In this document: in pieces, positions 34,243 through 42,118 of the stretch
How positions within the stretch are numbered: position 1 is the stretch's first letter
How the letters are laid out: each line of letters begins with the position of its first letter
Assembly: GCA_910576335.1 (NCBI GenBank)
Contig: CAJTIU010000007.1
Coordinates: 145,501-209,500 of the forward strand
From: Lachnospiraceae bacterium
GTDB lineage: Bacteria; Bacillota; Clostridia; Lachnospirales; Lachnospiraceae
Reading direction: 5' to 3'
DNA: 64,000 nucleotides
Translations under genes and position numbers: made by a program
The notes under the pieces: generated by a model
The model's input: only the letters and a program-made list of their open reading frames with translations
What the model was told of the DNA's origin: nothing
Database searches by the model: none

Positions 34243-34330
34243 TAATATAGGAAACTTTATTCCCTGTATTATAAAAACCCTCCGGGGGATGCGTACTTTG
34301 TTTTTGACTATTTTACGAGGAGGATATGCA

Positions 34331-35662
34331 ATGAAATTTTTAACAGGTGTAAGTAAACAGGACACGATGGAAATCAGTGAGTTATTGAAGGCTAAGGCAG
34401 GCAGGCAGGTAAAGGTCAGCGGTGCAATACACACGATCCGGGACATGGGCACAGTGGCATTTGTCATTCTCCGGAAGCGCGAAGGCCTGCTCCAGTGTGT
34501 ATATGTGAAGGGAAATACGGATTTCAGATTAAAGGATCTCCAGGAAGAGGCAGCCGTAGAGGTGGAAGGGATTCTTATGGAAAATGAAAAGGCGCCGAAT
34601 AAAATAGAGATCCAGATGAAGACTCTCACGGTCTTAAGCATGCCAGAAGACGGGATGCTGCCGCTGCCGGTTTCCAAATGGAAGCTTAACACCTCCCTTG
34701 AGGCAAAGCTTAACTACCGCCCTATTTCACTTAGAAACATCAGGGAGCGTGCCAGATTCAGAATACAGGAGGGGCTGACAAGGGCATTCCGTGATTTCCT
34801 CTACAGCCAGGGATTTACAGAGATCCATACTCCGAAGATCGGGGCAAAGGGTGCAGAGGGCGGAGCTAATATTTTCAAGCTCCAGTATTTTCACCGCCCG
34901 GCAGTACTGGCTCAGAGCCCGCAGTTCTACAAGCAGATGATGGTAGGAGTCTTTGACCGGGTATTCGAGACGGGTCCCGTGTTCCGGGCGGAAAAGCATA
35001 ACACTAAGCGTCATCTGAATGAGTACACAAGCCTTGATCTTGAGATGGGCTATATTGACAGCTTTGAAGATATTATGGCAATGGAGACAGGGTATCTTAA
35101 GTATGCCATGGAGCTTTTAGAAGCGGAATATAAAAGAGAACTTCAGATACTTGACATTACCCTGCCAAAGACAGAGAGAATTCCGGCAGTACGCTTCAGC
35201 GAGATTAAGGAAAAGGCTGCCAAGAAGTATGGGCATAAAATGAGAAATCCATTTGACCTGGAGCCGGAGGAGGAACAGCTTATAGGCCGGTATGCAAAGG
35301 AAGAGTGGGGCAGTGACTTTGTATTTGTAACACACTATCCGTCTAAGAAACGCCCGTTTTATGCCATGGATGATCCGGAGGATGCAAGATATACCTTAAG
35401 CTTTGACCTTCTGTTTGATGGAATGGAGATTACGACAGGCGGGCAGCGTATCCATGATTATCAGATGCTGATGGATAAAATTGCGGCAAGAGGAATGGAG
35501 ACAGATGGTATGGAACAGTATCTTTCCGCCTTTCGTCACGGCATGCCGCCTCACGGAGGGCTGGGGATTGGGCTTGAACGGCTCACCATGAAGCTCGTCG
35601 GGGAAGAAAATGTACGGGAGACAACACTGTTCCCGAGAGATCTGAGCAGACTGGATCCGTAA
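34331..35662 (+). CDS. aspS: Aspartyl-tRNA synthetase, archaeal-type, probably non-discriminating
   Basis: It attaches Asp to tRNA(Asp) and, as inferred from the gatCAB partner genes and the T-box, to tRNA(Asn). The 443-residue class II synthetase has an N-terminal OB-fold anticodon domain ('GRQVKVSGAIHTIRDMGTVA'), the loop 'KIGAKGAEGGANIFKLQYF', motif 2 'VFRAEKHNTKRHLNEYTSLD', and motif 3 'GGLGIGLERLTMKLVG'. The compact length without the bacterial GAD insertion marks the AspS2 type. The frame is open further upstream through the T-box terminator, but ATG 34331, after ACGAGGAGGATATGCA, is the start. Confidence 0.93.
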   Translation: MKFLTGVSKQDTMEISELLKAKAGRQVKVSGAIHTIRDMGTVAFVILRKREGLLQCVYVKGNTDFRLKDLQEEAAVEVEGILMENEKAPNKIEIQMKTLTVLSMPEDGMLPLPVSKWKLNTSLEAKLNYRPISLRNIRERARFRIQEGLTRAFRDFLYSQGFTEIHTPKIGAKGAEGGANIFKLQYFHRPAVLAQSPQFYKQMMVGVFDRVFETGPVFRAEKHNTKRHLNEYTSLDLEMGYIDSFEDIMAMETGYLKYAMELLEAEYKRELQILDITLPKTERIPAVRFSEIKEKAAKKYGHKMRNPFDLEPEEEQLIGRYAKEEWGSDFVFVTHYPSKKRPFYAMDDPEDARYTLSFDLLFDGMEITTGGQRIHDYQMLMDKIAARGMETDGMEQYLSAFRHGMPPHGGLGIGLERLTMKLVGEENVRETTLFPRDLSRLDP

Positions 35663-35685
35663 AAGGAGAAAGGAAGTTTTTTGAT

Positions 35686-35784
35686 ATGGGAAGATGTTCA
35701 TTATGCGGGGGAAAGCTAAACGGTCAGAATATTTGCACAGAATGTGGGCTTAATAATAGTAATCAGATAAAAATTATAAGATAA
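35686..35784 (+). pseudogene. Truncated zinc-ribbon protein
   Basis: After AAGGAGAAAGGAAG the frame begins 'MGRCSLCGGKLNGQNICTEC' with two CxxC pairs forming a zinc ribbon, and ends after 32 residues. Fifteen bases beyond, another frame reads 'KAAATAVEDAEAA' and stops, which may be the severed C-terminus of the same protein. So this may be another internally deleted gene rather than a true micro-protein. Confidence 0.5.
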
Positions 35785-35909
35785 ACCAAAGCAGCTGCGA
35801 CAGCCGTTGAGGATGCCGAAGCTGCGTGATACATAGCTGCTGTAAACAGGAGTGCTTTCCGGGAGCGCTCTGCACAGAACGGCCGGGACATGAAAGGAGA
35901 ACAAGGACT

Positions 35910-36203
35910 ATGGCAAATAAAATATCAGACGAGACAATTGAGTATGTCGGCATTCTTGCGAAGCTGGAATTATCAGAGCAGGAAAAGGAAGAAGCAAAAA
36001 CAGACATGGAGAAGATGCTGGACTACATTGATACGCTAAATGAACTGGACACAGAGGGAATCGAGCCTATGTCTCATGTATTTCCTGTAAGTAATGTCTT
36101 CAGGGAGGATGTGGTCACAAATGGAGACGGAAGCGAGGATACCCTGGCAAATGCTCCTCTTAAGAAGGATAACAGCTTTAAAGTACCAAAAACGATTGGA
36201 TAG
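35910..36203 (+). CDS. gatC: Asp-tRNA(Asn)/Glu-tRNA(Gln) amidotransferase subunit C
   Basis: This 97-residue GatC subunit wraps around GatA and stabilises the GatAB complex. Marks are 'DETIEYVGILAKLELSEQEK' and 'EKMLDYIDTLNELDTEGIEP', ending 'NSFKVPKTIG'. The start ATG 35910 follows GAAAGGAGAACAAGG; the upstream in-frame extension is non-coding. It is followed 13 bp later by gatA. Confidence 0.95.
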   Translation: MANKISDETIEYVGILAKLELSEQEKEEAKTDMEKMLDYIDTLNELDTEGIEPMSHVFPVSNVFREDVVTNGDGSEDTLANAPLKKDNSFKVPKTIG

Positions 36204-36216
36204 GAGGTGTCCCGAA

Positions 36217-37803
36217 ATGGATATTACAAGTATGACAGCAGTAGAATTAGGAAAACGGATTCAGGCAGGAGAGCTGTCGGCTGTAGAGGCCGTAAAGGCA
36301 TCTCTTGCACAGATTGATAAGGTAGAAACGTCTGTTCACGGATTTGTAACAGTGGACAGGGAGGGGGCTCTTAGGCGTGCAGAAGAGGTACAGAAGAAGA
36401 TTGACAACGAAACTCTTACAGGTCCTCTTGCAGGCGTACCGGCGGCAATTAAGGATAATCTCTGTACAAAGGACATGCCCACCACATGCAGTTCCAGAAT
36501 ACTGGAGAATTTTAAACCAACTTTCACGGCAGAGGCAGTAAAAAATCTGGAAAAGGCAGGTGTCGTTGTAATCGGAAAGACGAACATGGATGAATTTGCC
36601 ATGGGGAGCACCACCGAAACTTCTTATTTCGGAGTGACAAGGAATCCGTGGAATACAGATCATGTTCCCGGCGGCTCTTCCGGAGGTTCCTGCGCAGCCG
36701 TGGCAGCGGAGGAATGCGCCTTTGCACTTGGCTCTGACACAGGCGGCTCCATCCGGCAGCCCAGCTCTTTTTGCGGAGTGGTTGGGATCAAGCCTACCTA
36801 TGGAACCGTATCACGCTACGGACTGATTGCGTATGGCTCATCCCTTGACCAGGTAGGGCCGGTGGCAAGGGACGTGACAGACTGCGCGGTTATCCTTGAG
36901 GCAATCGCCTCCCATGACCCAAAGGACAGCACATCCATGCCGCCAGGTGCCGGCGGATATGATTTTACAGGTGCGCTTGTGGATGATGTGAAGGGAATGA
37001 GGATCGGAATCCCCCAGGATTATTTTATAGAAGGACTGGACCAGGAGGTAAAGGAGCATATCTTAAGTGCCGCAAAGGTACTGGAAGAAAAAGGCGCCAT
37101 AGTGGAGGAGTTTGACTTAAGCCTTGTACAGTATGCGATCCCTGCATACTATGTCATTGCCTCCGCGGAGGCAAGCTCCAACCTGTCCCGTTTTGACGGG
37201 GTAAAATATGGCTACCGCACGCCGGACTACGAAGGGCTCCATAATATGTACAAGAAAAGCAGAAGCGAGGGCTTCGGAGCAGAGGTAAAGCGCAGGATCA
37301 TGCTAGGCTCATTTGTCTTAAGCTCTGGTTATTATGATGCATATTACCTGAAGGCACTTAAGACAAAGGCGCTGATCAAGCAGGCATTTGACCGGGCATT
37401 TGAAAAATATGACGTCATCCTTGCGCCCGCAGCACCGACCACTGCGCCAAAGCTGGGCGCAAGCCTGAACGACCCGCTTAAGATGTACCTGGGAGATATC
37501 TATACCATTTCTGTAAATCTGGCAGGGCTTCCTGGAATCAGTATTCCGGTAGGAACGGATTCAAAAGGGCTTCCGGTCGGGATGCAGATCATTGGAAGCT
37601 GCTTTGATGAGGCAAAGCTGTTTCGCGCGGCATATGCCTATGAACAGACAAGAGCCTATGAGAGGCCGGAGCTTGTAAAAGCATCTAAGGAGACAGCATC
37701 AGAGGAGACAGTATCAGCGAAAGCAGAAAAGGCAGCTTCAGAAATGAAGACAAATAAGTTAAGCGATGAAGCCGTCAGGACAATGGAAGGAGGGGACAGA
37801 TAA
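36217..37803 (+). CDS. gatA: Asp-tRNA(Asn)/Glu-tRNA(Gln) amidotransferase subunit A
   Basis: This is the amidase subunit that releases ammonia from glutamine or asparagine. The 528-residue protein has the amidase signature with the Ser-cisSer-Lys triad: Lys in 'PAAIKDNLCTKD', 'PGGSSGGSCAAVAAEECAF' and Ser in 'GSDTGGSIRQPSSFCGVVG'. The ammonia-path region 'KPTYGTVSRYGLIAYGSSLD' is intact. It carries an unusual about 40-residue C-terminal tail after 'YERPELV', rich in Ala/Glu/Lys ('KASKETASEETVSAKAEKAA'), not needed in most homologues. ATG 36217 follows TAGGAGGTGTCCC. Its stop overlaps gatB by one base. Confidence 0.97.
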   Translation: MDITSMTAVELGKRIQAGELSAVEAVKASLAQIDKVETSVHGFVTVDREGALRRAEEVQKKIDNETLTGPLAGVPAAIKDNLCTKDMPTTCSSRILENFKPTFTAEAVKNLEKAGVVVIGKTNMDEFAMGSTTETSYFGVTRNPWNTDHVPGGSSGGSCAAVAAEECAFALGSDTGGSIRQPSSFCGVVGIKPTYGTVSRYGLIAYGSSLDQVGPVARDVTDCAVILEAIASHDPKDSTSMPPGAGGYDFTGALVDDVKGMRIGIPQDYFIEGLDQEVKEHILSAAKVLEEKGAIVEEFDLSLVQYAIPAYYVIASAEASSNLSRFDGVKYGYRTPDYEGLHNMYKKSRSEGFGAEVKRRIMLGSFVLSSGYYDAYYLKALKTKALIKQAFDRAFEKYDVILAPAAPTTAPKLGASLNDPLKMYLGDIYTISVNLAGLPGISIPVGTDSKGLPVGMQIIGSCFDEAKLFRAAYAYEQTRAYERPELVKASKETASEETVSAKAEKAASEMKTNKLSDEAVRTMEGGDR

Positions 37804-39236
37804 TGGCAAAGCAATATGAGACAGTAATCGGACTGGAGGTCCATGTGGAGCTTGCGACAAAGACAAAGATCTTCTGCTCCTGCAGCACAGAATTCGGCGG
37901 CGCGCCTAATACCCACACCTGCCCGGTATGCACCGGAATGCCGGGATCTCTTCCGGTCTTAAATAAACAGGTCGTAGAGTATGCCATGGCAATCGGGCTT
38001 GCAACAAACTGCGAGATAACAAGAGTATGCAAATTCGACCGGAAAAACTACTTTTATCCTGACAATCCCCAGAACTATCAGATCTCCCAGCTGTACCTGC
38101 CCATTGCAAGAAATGGTTATGTTGAGATACAGACAGGAGAGGTTAAGAAAAAGATCCGGATTCACGAAATGCATATGGAAGAAGATGCTGGAAAATTAAT
38201 CCATGATGAATGGGATGACACCTCCCTGGTAGACTATAACAGGAGCGGAGTTCCTCTTGTAGAGATTGTATCAGAGCCGGACATGCGCTCTGCAGACGAG
38301 GTGATTGCATATCTGGAGAAGCTGCGTACCATTATCCAGTATCTTGGGGCATCAGACTGCAAGCTGCAGGAGGGTTCCATGAGGGCAGATGTAAACCTGT
38401 CGGTAAGAGAAGCCGGGACGACGGAATTCGGCACAAGAACTGAGATGAAGAATCTGAATTCCTTCAAAGCCATTGCCCGGGCGATTGAGGGAGAGCGCGC
38501 CCGTCAGATTGAACTGTTGTCAGAAGGAAAGAAAGTCATACAGGAGACAAGACGTTGGGATGACAACAAGGAATCCTCCTATGCCATGCGGTCAAAGGAG
38601 GACGCGCAGGATTACCGCTATTTTCCCGAGCCGGATCTTGTTCCGGTCATAATCGGAGATGAATGGATTCAGAAGATAAAAAAACTTCAGCCGGAGATGC
38701 GGGATGAAAAGCTGGAGCGATATAAAAAGGAATTTGACATCCCCCAGTATGATGCGGAGATTCTTACGGCATCTAAAGCAATGGCAGACCTGTTCGAGGC
38801 AGCATCAGCCATCTGCAGGAATCCAAAGAAGGTATCCAACTGGCTTATGGTAGAAACCATGCGGCTCTTAAAGGAGCACGACATGGAGCCGGAGGAAATC
38901 ATCTTTACCCCAGAGCATCTTGCACAGCTTGTGCAGCTTACTGAAAACGGCATCATCAACAGCTCCGTTGCAAAAGAGGTGTTTGAAAAAATATTTACAG
39001 AGAATGCAGACCCGGCGGAATATGTAGAAAAACATGGGCTGAAAACCGTAAATGATGAGGGAGAACTTTTAAAAGTACTTCAAAAAGTTATTGCCGGGAA
39101 TCCACAAGCTGTAGTAGACTATAAAGGAGGCAAGGAAAAAGCACTTGGCGCTTTGGTCGGCCAGACTATGAAGGCCATGAAGGGAAAAGCGGATCCCGGT
39201 ATGGTGAATAAAAAATTAAGGGAACTATTAAAGTAA
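37803..39236 (+). CDS. gatB: Asp-tRNA(Asn)/Glu-tRNA(Gln) amidotransferase subunit B
   Basis: This kinase-like subunit binds mischarged tRNA and activates the side-chain carboxylate. The 477-residue protein shows the cradle domain 'YETVIGLEVHVELATKTKIF', the zinc-site cysteines in 'IFCSCSTEFGGAPNTHTCPV', 'EEDAGKLIHDEWDDTSLVDY' and 'GSMRADVNLSVREAGTTEFG'. A C-terminal YqeY-like helical domain ends 'MVNKKLRELLK'. ATG overlaps the gatA stop (TAATG), so translation is coupled. It is the last gene of the T-box operon as far as spacing shows. Confidence 0.97.
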   Translation: MAKQYETVIGLEVHVELATKTKIFCSCSTEFGGAPNTHTCPVCTGMPGSLPVLNKQVVEYAMAIGLATNCEITRVCKFDRKNYFYPDNPQNYQISQLYLPIARNGYVEIQTGEVKKKIRIHEMHMEEDAGKLIHDEWDDTSLVDYNRSGVPLVEIVSEPDMRSADEVIAYLEKLRTIIQYLGASDCKLQEGSMRADVNLSVREAGTTEFGTRTEMKNLNSFKAIARAIEGERARQIELLSEGKKVIQETRRWDDNKESSYAMRSKEDAQDYRYFPEPDLVPVIIGDEWIQKIKKLQPEMRDEKLERYKKEFDIPQYDAEILTASKAMADLFEAASAICRNPKKVSNWLMVETMRLLKEHDMEPEEIIFTPEHLAQLVQLTENGIINSSVAKEVFEKIFTENADPAEYVEKHGLKTVNDEGELLKVLQKVIAGNPQAVVDYKGGKEKALGALVGQTMKAMKGKADPGMVNKKLRELLK

Positions 39237-39305
39237 TGCCAACTGCATCCAAAGCGCAGGACAATAACACCAAAGCAATAATGCTTGTAGGAAAGGAGAA
39301 GTCAT

Positions 39306-40718
39306 ATGGGAGGCTTTTTTGGAGTAGCATCAAAGGAAGACTGTGTATTAGAGTTATTTTACGGGGTGGATTATCACTCGCATCTGGGGACAAGGCGGGG
39401 AGGAATGGCCACTTACGGTAAGGGAGGCTTTAACCGCGCCATTCATAACATTGAGAATTCACCGTTTCGGACGAAGTTTGACCGCGATGTAGGAGAGATG
39501 AAGGGACATTTGGGCATCGGGTGTATTTCCGATTTTGAGCCGCAGCCTTTGTTAATCCGTTCAAAGCTTGGAAGCTTTGCCATCACAACTGTCGGCAAGG
39601 TGAATAACTATGAAGAGCTTCAGCACGAGCTGTATGAAACCGCACACTCCCATTTTCAGGAGATGACAAATGGACAGATTAATGTGACAGAGCTGATTGC
39701 AGCATTAATCTGCGAGAAGGATTCGATACTTGAAGGAATCCAATACGTACAGGAGCGGGTGGAAGGCTCCATGACGCTGCTGCTTATGACGAAAGACGGA
39801 ATCTATGCAGCAAGAGATTACCATGGCAGGACTCCCCTTGTGGTGGGAAGAAAGAAAGGGGCATACTGTGTCTCCTTTGAAAGCCATGCATACATCAATC
39901 TCGGCTATACAGATTACCGGGAGCTTGGTCCCGCAGAGATTGCCTTCATCACGCCAGAGGGAGTAGAAACCTTAAGGGCACCCCGCCAGGAGATGAAGAT
40001 CTGCTCTTTCTTATGGGTGTACTACGGTTACCCGACCTCCGCCTATGAAGGGGTCAATGTAGAAGAGATGCGTTACAAATGTGGAAGTATGCTTGCAAAA
40101 CGCGACGGGGACAGTGTACACCCTGACATCGTGGCAGGCGTCCCGGATTCCGGAATTGCACATGCAATCGGCTATGCCAACGAATCCGGCATCCCCTACG
40201 CAAGACCCTTTATCAAATACACCCCCACATGGCCCCGCTCCTTCATGCCGACGAACCAGAACCAGAGAAATCTGATCGCCCGCATGAAGCTGATCCCGGT
40301 ACATGCACTGATTCAGAATAAAAAGCTTCTGCTCATAGACGATTCCATCGTCCGCGGAACACAGCTTCGGGAGACAACCGAATTCCTGTATAACAGCGGT
40401 GCAAAAGAGGTACATGTCCGTCCGGCGTGCCCGCCGCTCCTCTACGGATGCAAATACCTGAACTTCTCACGTTCCAAGTCAGAGCTGGAGCTTATTACAA
40501 GACAGATGATCAAAAAAAGAGAGGGAGAGGACTGCCCCCAGGAGGTACTGGACGAGTATGCAGATCCATGCTCATGCAGATACGCGCAGATGATTGAAGA
40601 CATCCGGAAACAGCAGAACTTCACATCTCTCCGATTCCACAGGCTGGACGATTTACTAGAGTCCATCGGGATCGAACCATGTAAGGTCTGTACATACTGC
40701 TTCAACGGAAAAGAATAA
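39306..40718 (+). CDS. PurF-like phosphoribosyltransferase without the glutaminase cysteine
   Basis: This 470-residue protein has the two domains of amidophosphoribosyltransferase. True PurF exposes Cys as residue 1 for glutamine hydrolysis ('CGIFGV'); here the start is 'MGGFFGVASKEDCVLELF', so the nucleophile is Gly. The nearby 'HRGQES' type motif is replaced by 'HSHLGTRRGGMATYG'. The PRPP site 'LLLIDDSIVRGTQLRETTEF' is intact. Cysteines in 'PCSCRYAQMIE' and at the C-terminus 'IEPCKVCTYCFNGKE' recall the Fe-S ligands of Bacillus-type PurF. It may use free ammonia or have another role. It begins 70 bp after gatB behind AGGAAAGGAGAAGTC. Confidence 0.82.
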   Translation: MGGFFGVASKEDCVLELFYGVDYHSHLGTRRGGMATYGKGGFNRAIHNIENSPFRTKFDRDVGEMKGHLGIGCISDFEPQPLLIRSKLGSFAITTVGKVNNYEELQHELYETAHSHFQEMTNGQINVTELIAALICEKDSILEGIQYVQERVEGSMTLLLMTKDGIYAARDYHGRTPLVVGRKKGAYCVSFESHAYINLGYTDYRELGPAEIAFITPEGVETLRAPRQEMKICSFLWVYYGYPTSAYEGVNVEEMRYKCGSMLAKRDGDSVHPDIVAGVPDSGIAHAIGYANESGIPYARPFIKYTPTWPRSFMPTNQNQRNLIARMKLIPVHALIQNKKLLLIDDSIVRGTQLRETTEFLYNSGAKEVHVRPACPPLLYGCKYLNFSRSKSELELITRQMIKKREGEDCPQEVLDEYADPCSCRYAQMIEDIRKQQNFTSLRFHRLDDLLESIGIEPCKVCTYCFNGKE

Positions 40719-40726
40719 AATCGAAA

Positions 40727-40764
40727 TTGGGGACGGGGTATTTTTAAAAATACCCCGTCCCCAA
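40727..40764. repeat. GGGGACGGGG palindrome, perfect 38-base copy
   Basis: TTGGGGACGGGGTATTTTT plus its exact complement lies between the converging PurF-like and MalY-like genes. Its minus strand supplies the codons for 'LGTGYF' and the stop of the aminotransferase. Confidence 0.92.
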
Positions 40765-41916
40765 CTCGTCTATAATTGACCGGACAGCCTTTTCTACATT
40801 CTCCTTTGAAGTCGCAAGGTTCATTCTTACAAATGAGGCAAAGCGTTCGCCTCCGAACCAGTCGCCGTAATCCAGCGCCAGCCGGCATTTTTTCTGAAGA
40901 AATTCTTTCATATCCTCTGGTCTGATACATGCCTTCATGTCAATCCAGCACAGATAAGTTCCTTCAAGCGGTGAGACAACGATACCCGGAAGTTCTTCTG
41001 CGAAGGTATTCTTTACAAACAGATAATTCCCATAGATGATCTCCTTCACTTCCCGGAACCACTCGTGTCCGCCCCGGTAAGCTGCCTCTGCCGCGATATA
41101 GCCAAATGCATTGCCGCTTGTAACCCGGATTCCGGCAACATACTCGTCCCATTTTCCACGTAGTGTTTCATCCGGAATCATAATAACAGAATTCTGACAT
41201 CCGGCAAGGTTAAAGGTCTTGGATGGTGCTGTTACTGTAATCATCATGTCCTCATAATCACCGATACAGAAAGAAGGGGTATGAGTATGGCCTGCAAAAG
41301 TAAGATCATGATGGATCTCATCCGAGATGACAAATACATGATGCTTCCTGCACAGATCAAGCAGTTTTTTTAGTTCATCCCGCGTCCACACCCTTCCCGC
41401 CGGGTTGTGGGGTGAACAGAGGATGAACTGGGAGACATGGTTTTCTATAATTTTCTGTTCAAAGTCTTCAAAATCAATGGTATATTCCCCGGATGTATTC
41501 ACCAGATCCGAAGTAACCAGCCTGCGGTGGTTGTTCGTAACTGCCTGGAGAAATGGGTAGTAGACCGGCGTCAGGACAATGACCGCGTCCCCGGGCCCGG
41601 TCATAAATTGTGTAATCCAGTTAAATGCGCATACGACGCCCGGTGAGAACCGGAGCCACTCTCTTCTTGCCTCAAAGCCGTGCTGTTCCCTCTCCCAGGT
41701 TAGAAATGCCTCATAATAGGAATCCGGAACATGATAATAACCGTAAACTCCCTGTACTACATAATCGCTCAGAGCCTTAGTCACACAGCCTGGAACCTGA
41801 AAATCCATGTCGGCAACCCATAAGGGAAGAAGACCCTCCTCACCGAACATGCCAGTCTGTCCGTCCCACTTGTTACAGTTTGTATTTTTCCGGTCAAAGT
41901 ACGTTACCTGTGACAT
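40744..41916 (-). CDS. MalY/PatB-type PLP aminotransferase (cystathionine beta-lyase-like)
   Basis: This 390-residue fold-type I PLP enzyme shows 'LPLWVADMDFQVPGCVTKAL' and 'YGYYHVPDSYYEAFLTW' (MalY/PatB pattern), 'CSPHNPAGRVWTRDELKKLL' (Asn), 'VISDEIHHDLTFAGHTHTP' (Asp) and the PLP lysine in 'TVTAPSKTFNLAGCQNSVIM'. Likely reaction: C-S lysis of cystathionine or related thioethers, or transamination. The C-terminal 'LGTGYF' is encoded by a palindromic repeat, which probably replaced a few native residues. GGAGGGCAGATAAA precedes the start. Confidence 0.9.
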   Translation of the reverse strand: MSQVTYFDRKNTNCNKWDGQTGMFGEEGLLPLWVADMDFQVPGCVTKALSDYVVQGVYGYYHVPDSYYEAFLTWEREQHGFEARREWLRFSPGVVCAFNWITQFMTGPGDAVIVLTPVYYPFLQAVTNNHRRLVTSDLVNTSGEYTIDFEDFEQKIIENHVSQFILCSPHNPAGRVWTRDELKKLLDLCRKHHVFVISDEIHHDLTFAGHTHTPSFCIGDYEDMMITVTAPSKTFNLAGCQNSVIMIPDETLRGKWDEYVAGIRVTSGNAFGYIAAEAAYRGGHEWFREVKEIIYGNYLFVKNTFAEELPGIVVSPLEGTYLCWIDMKACIRPEDMKEFLQKKCRLALDYGDWFGGERFASFVRMNLATSKENVEKAVRSIIDELGTGYF

Positions 41917-41959
41917 TTTATCTGCCCTCCCAAATATAGAATAAATGCGTCAAAAGGTA

Positions 41960-42054
41960 TTGGCGCTTACATCATGATTAAATTTTACGACAGAATCCGT
42001 TATTTTGCAAGAATAGTGTGGTCATGAATCTGATATTTATGTAAATTTTATAAT
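41960..42054 (+). promoter_or_regulatory. Regulatory region of the laminarinase gene
   Basis: TTGGCGCTTACATCATGAT (41960-41978) is shared, with two changes, with the region upstream of the AraC gene. GTCATGAATCTGATA (42021-42035) is shared with the importer promoter. The -10 box TATAAT lies at 42049-42054, 28 bases after the start of the GTCATG motif. There is no good -35, as expected of an activator-dependent promoter. Confidence 0.6.
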
Positions 42055-42118
42055 ATACTTAAAAATGTAATATGATTATAATCTTAATCAAATAAAAACA
42101 TAAGAAAGGAAGAAGAAA

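Noticed and set aside
34196..34330. N-terminal extension of the AspRS frame
   Set aside because: It runs through the T-box antiterminator and terminator; the true start with a strong ribosome binding site is at 34331.
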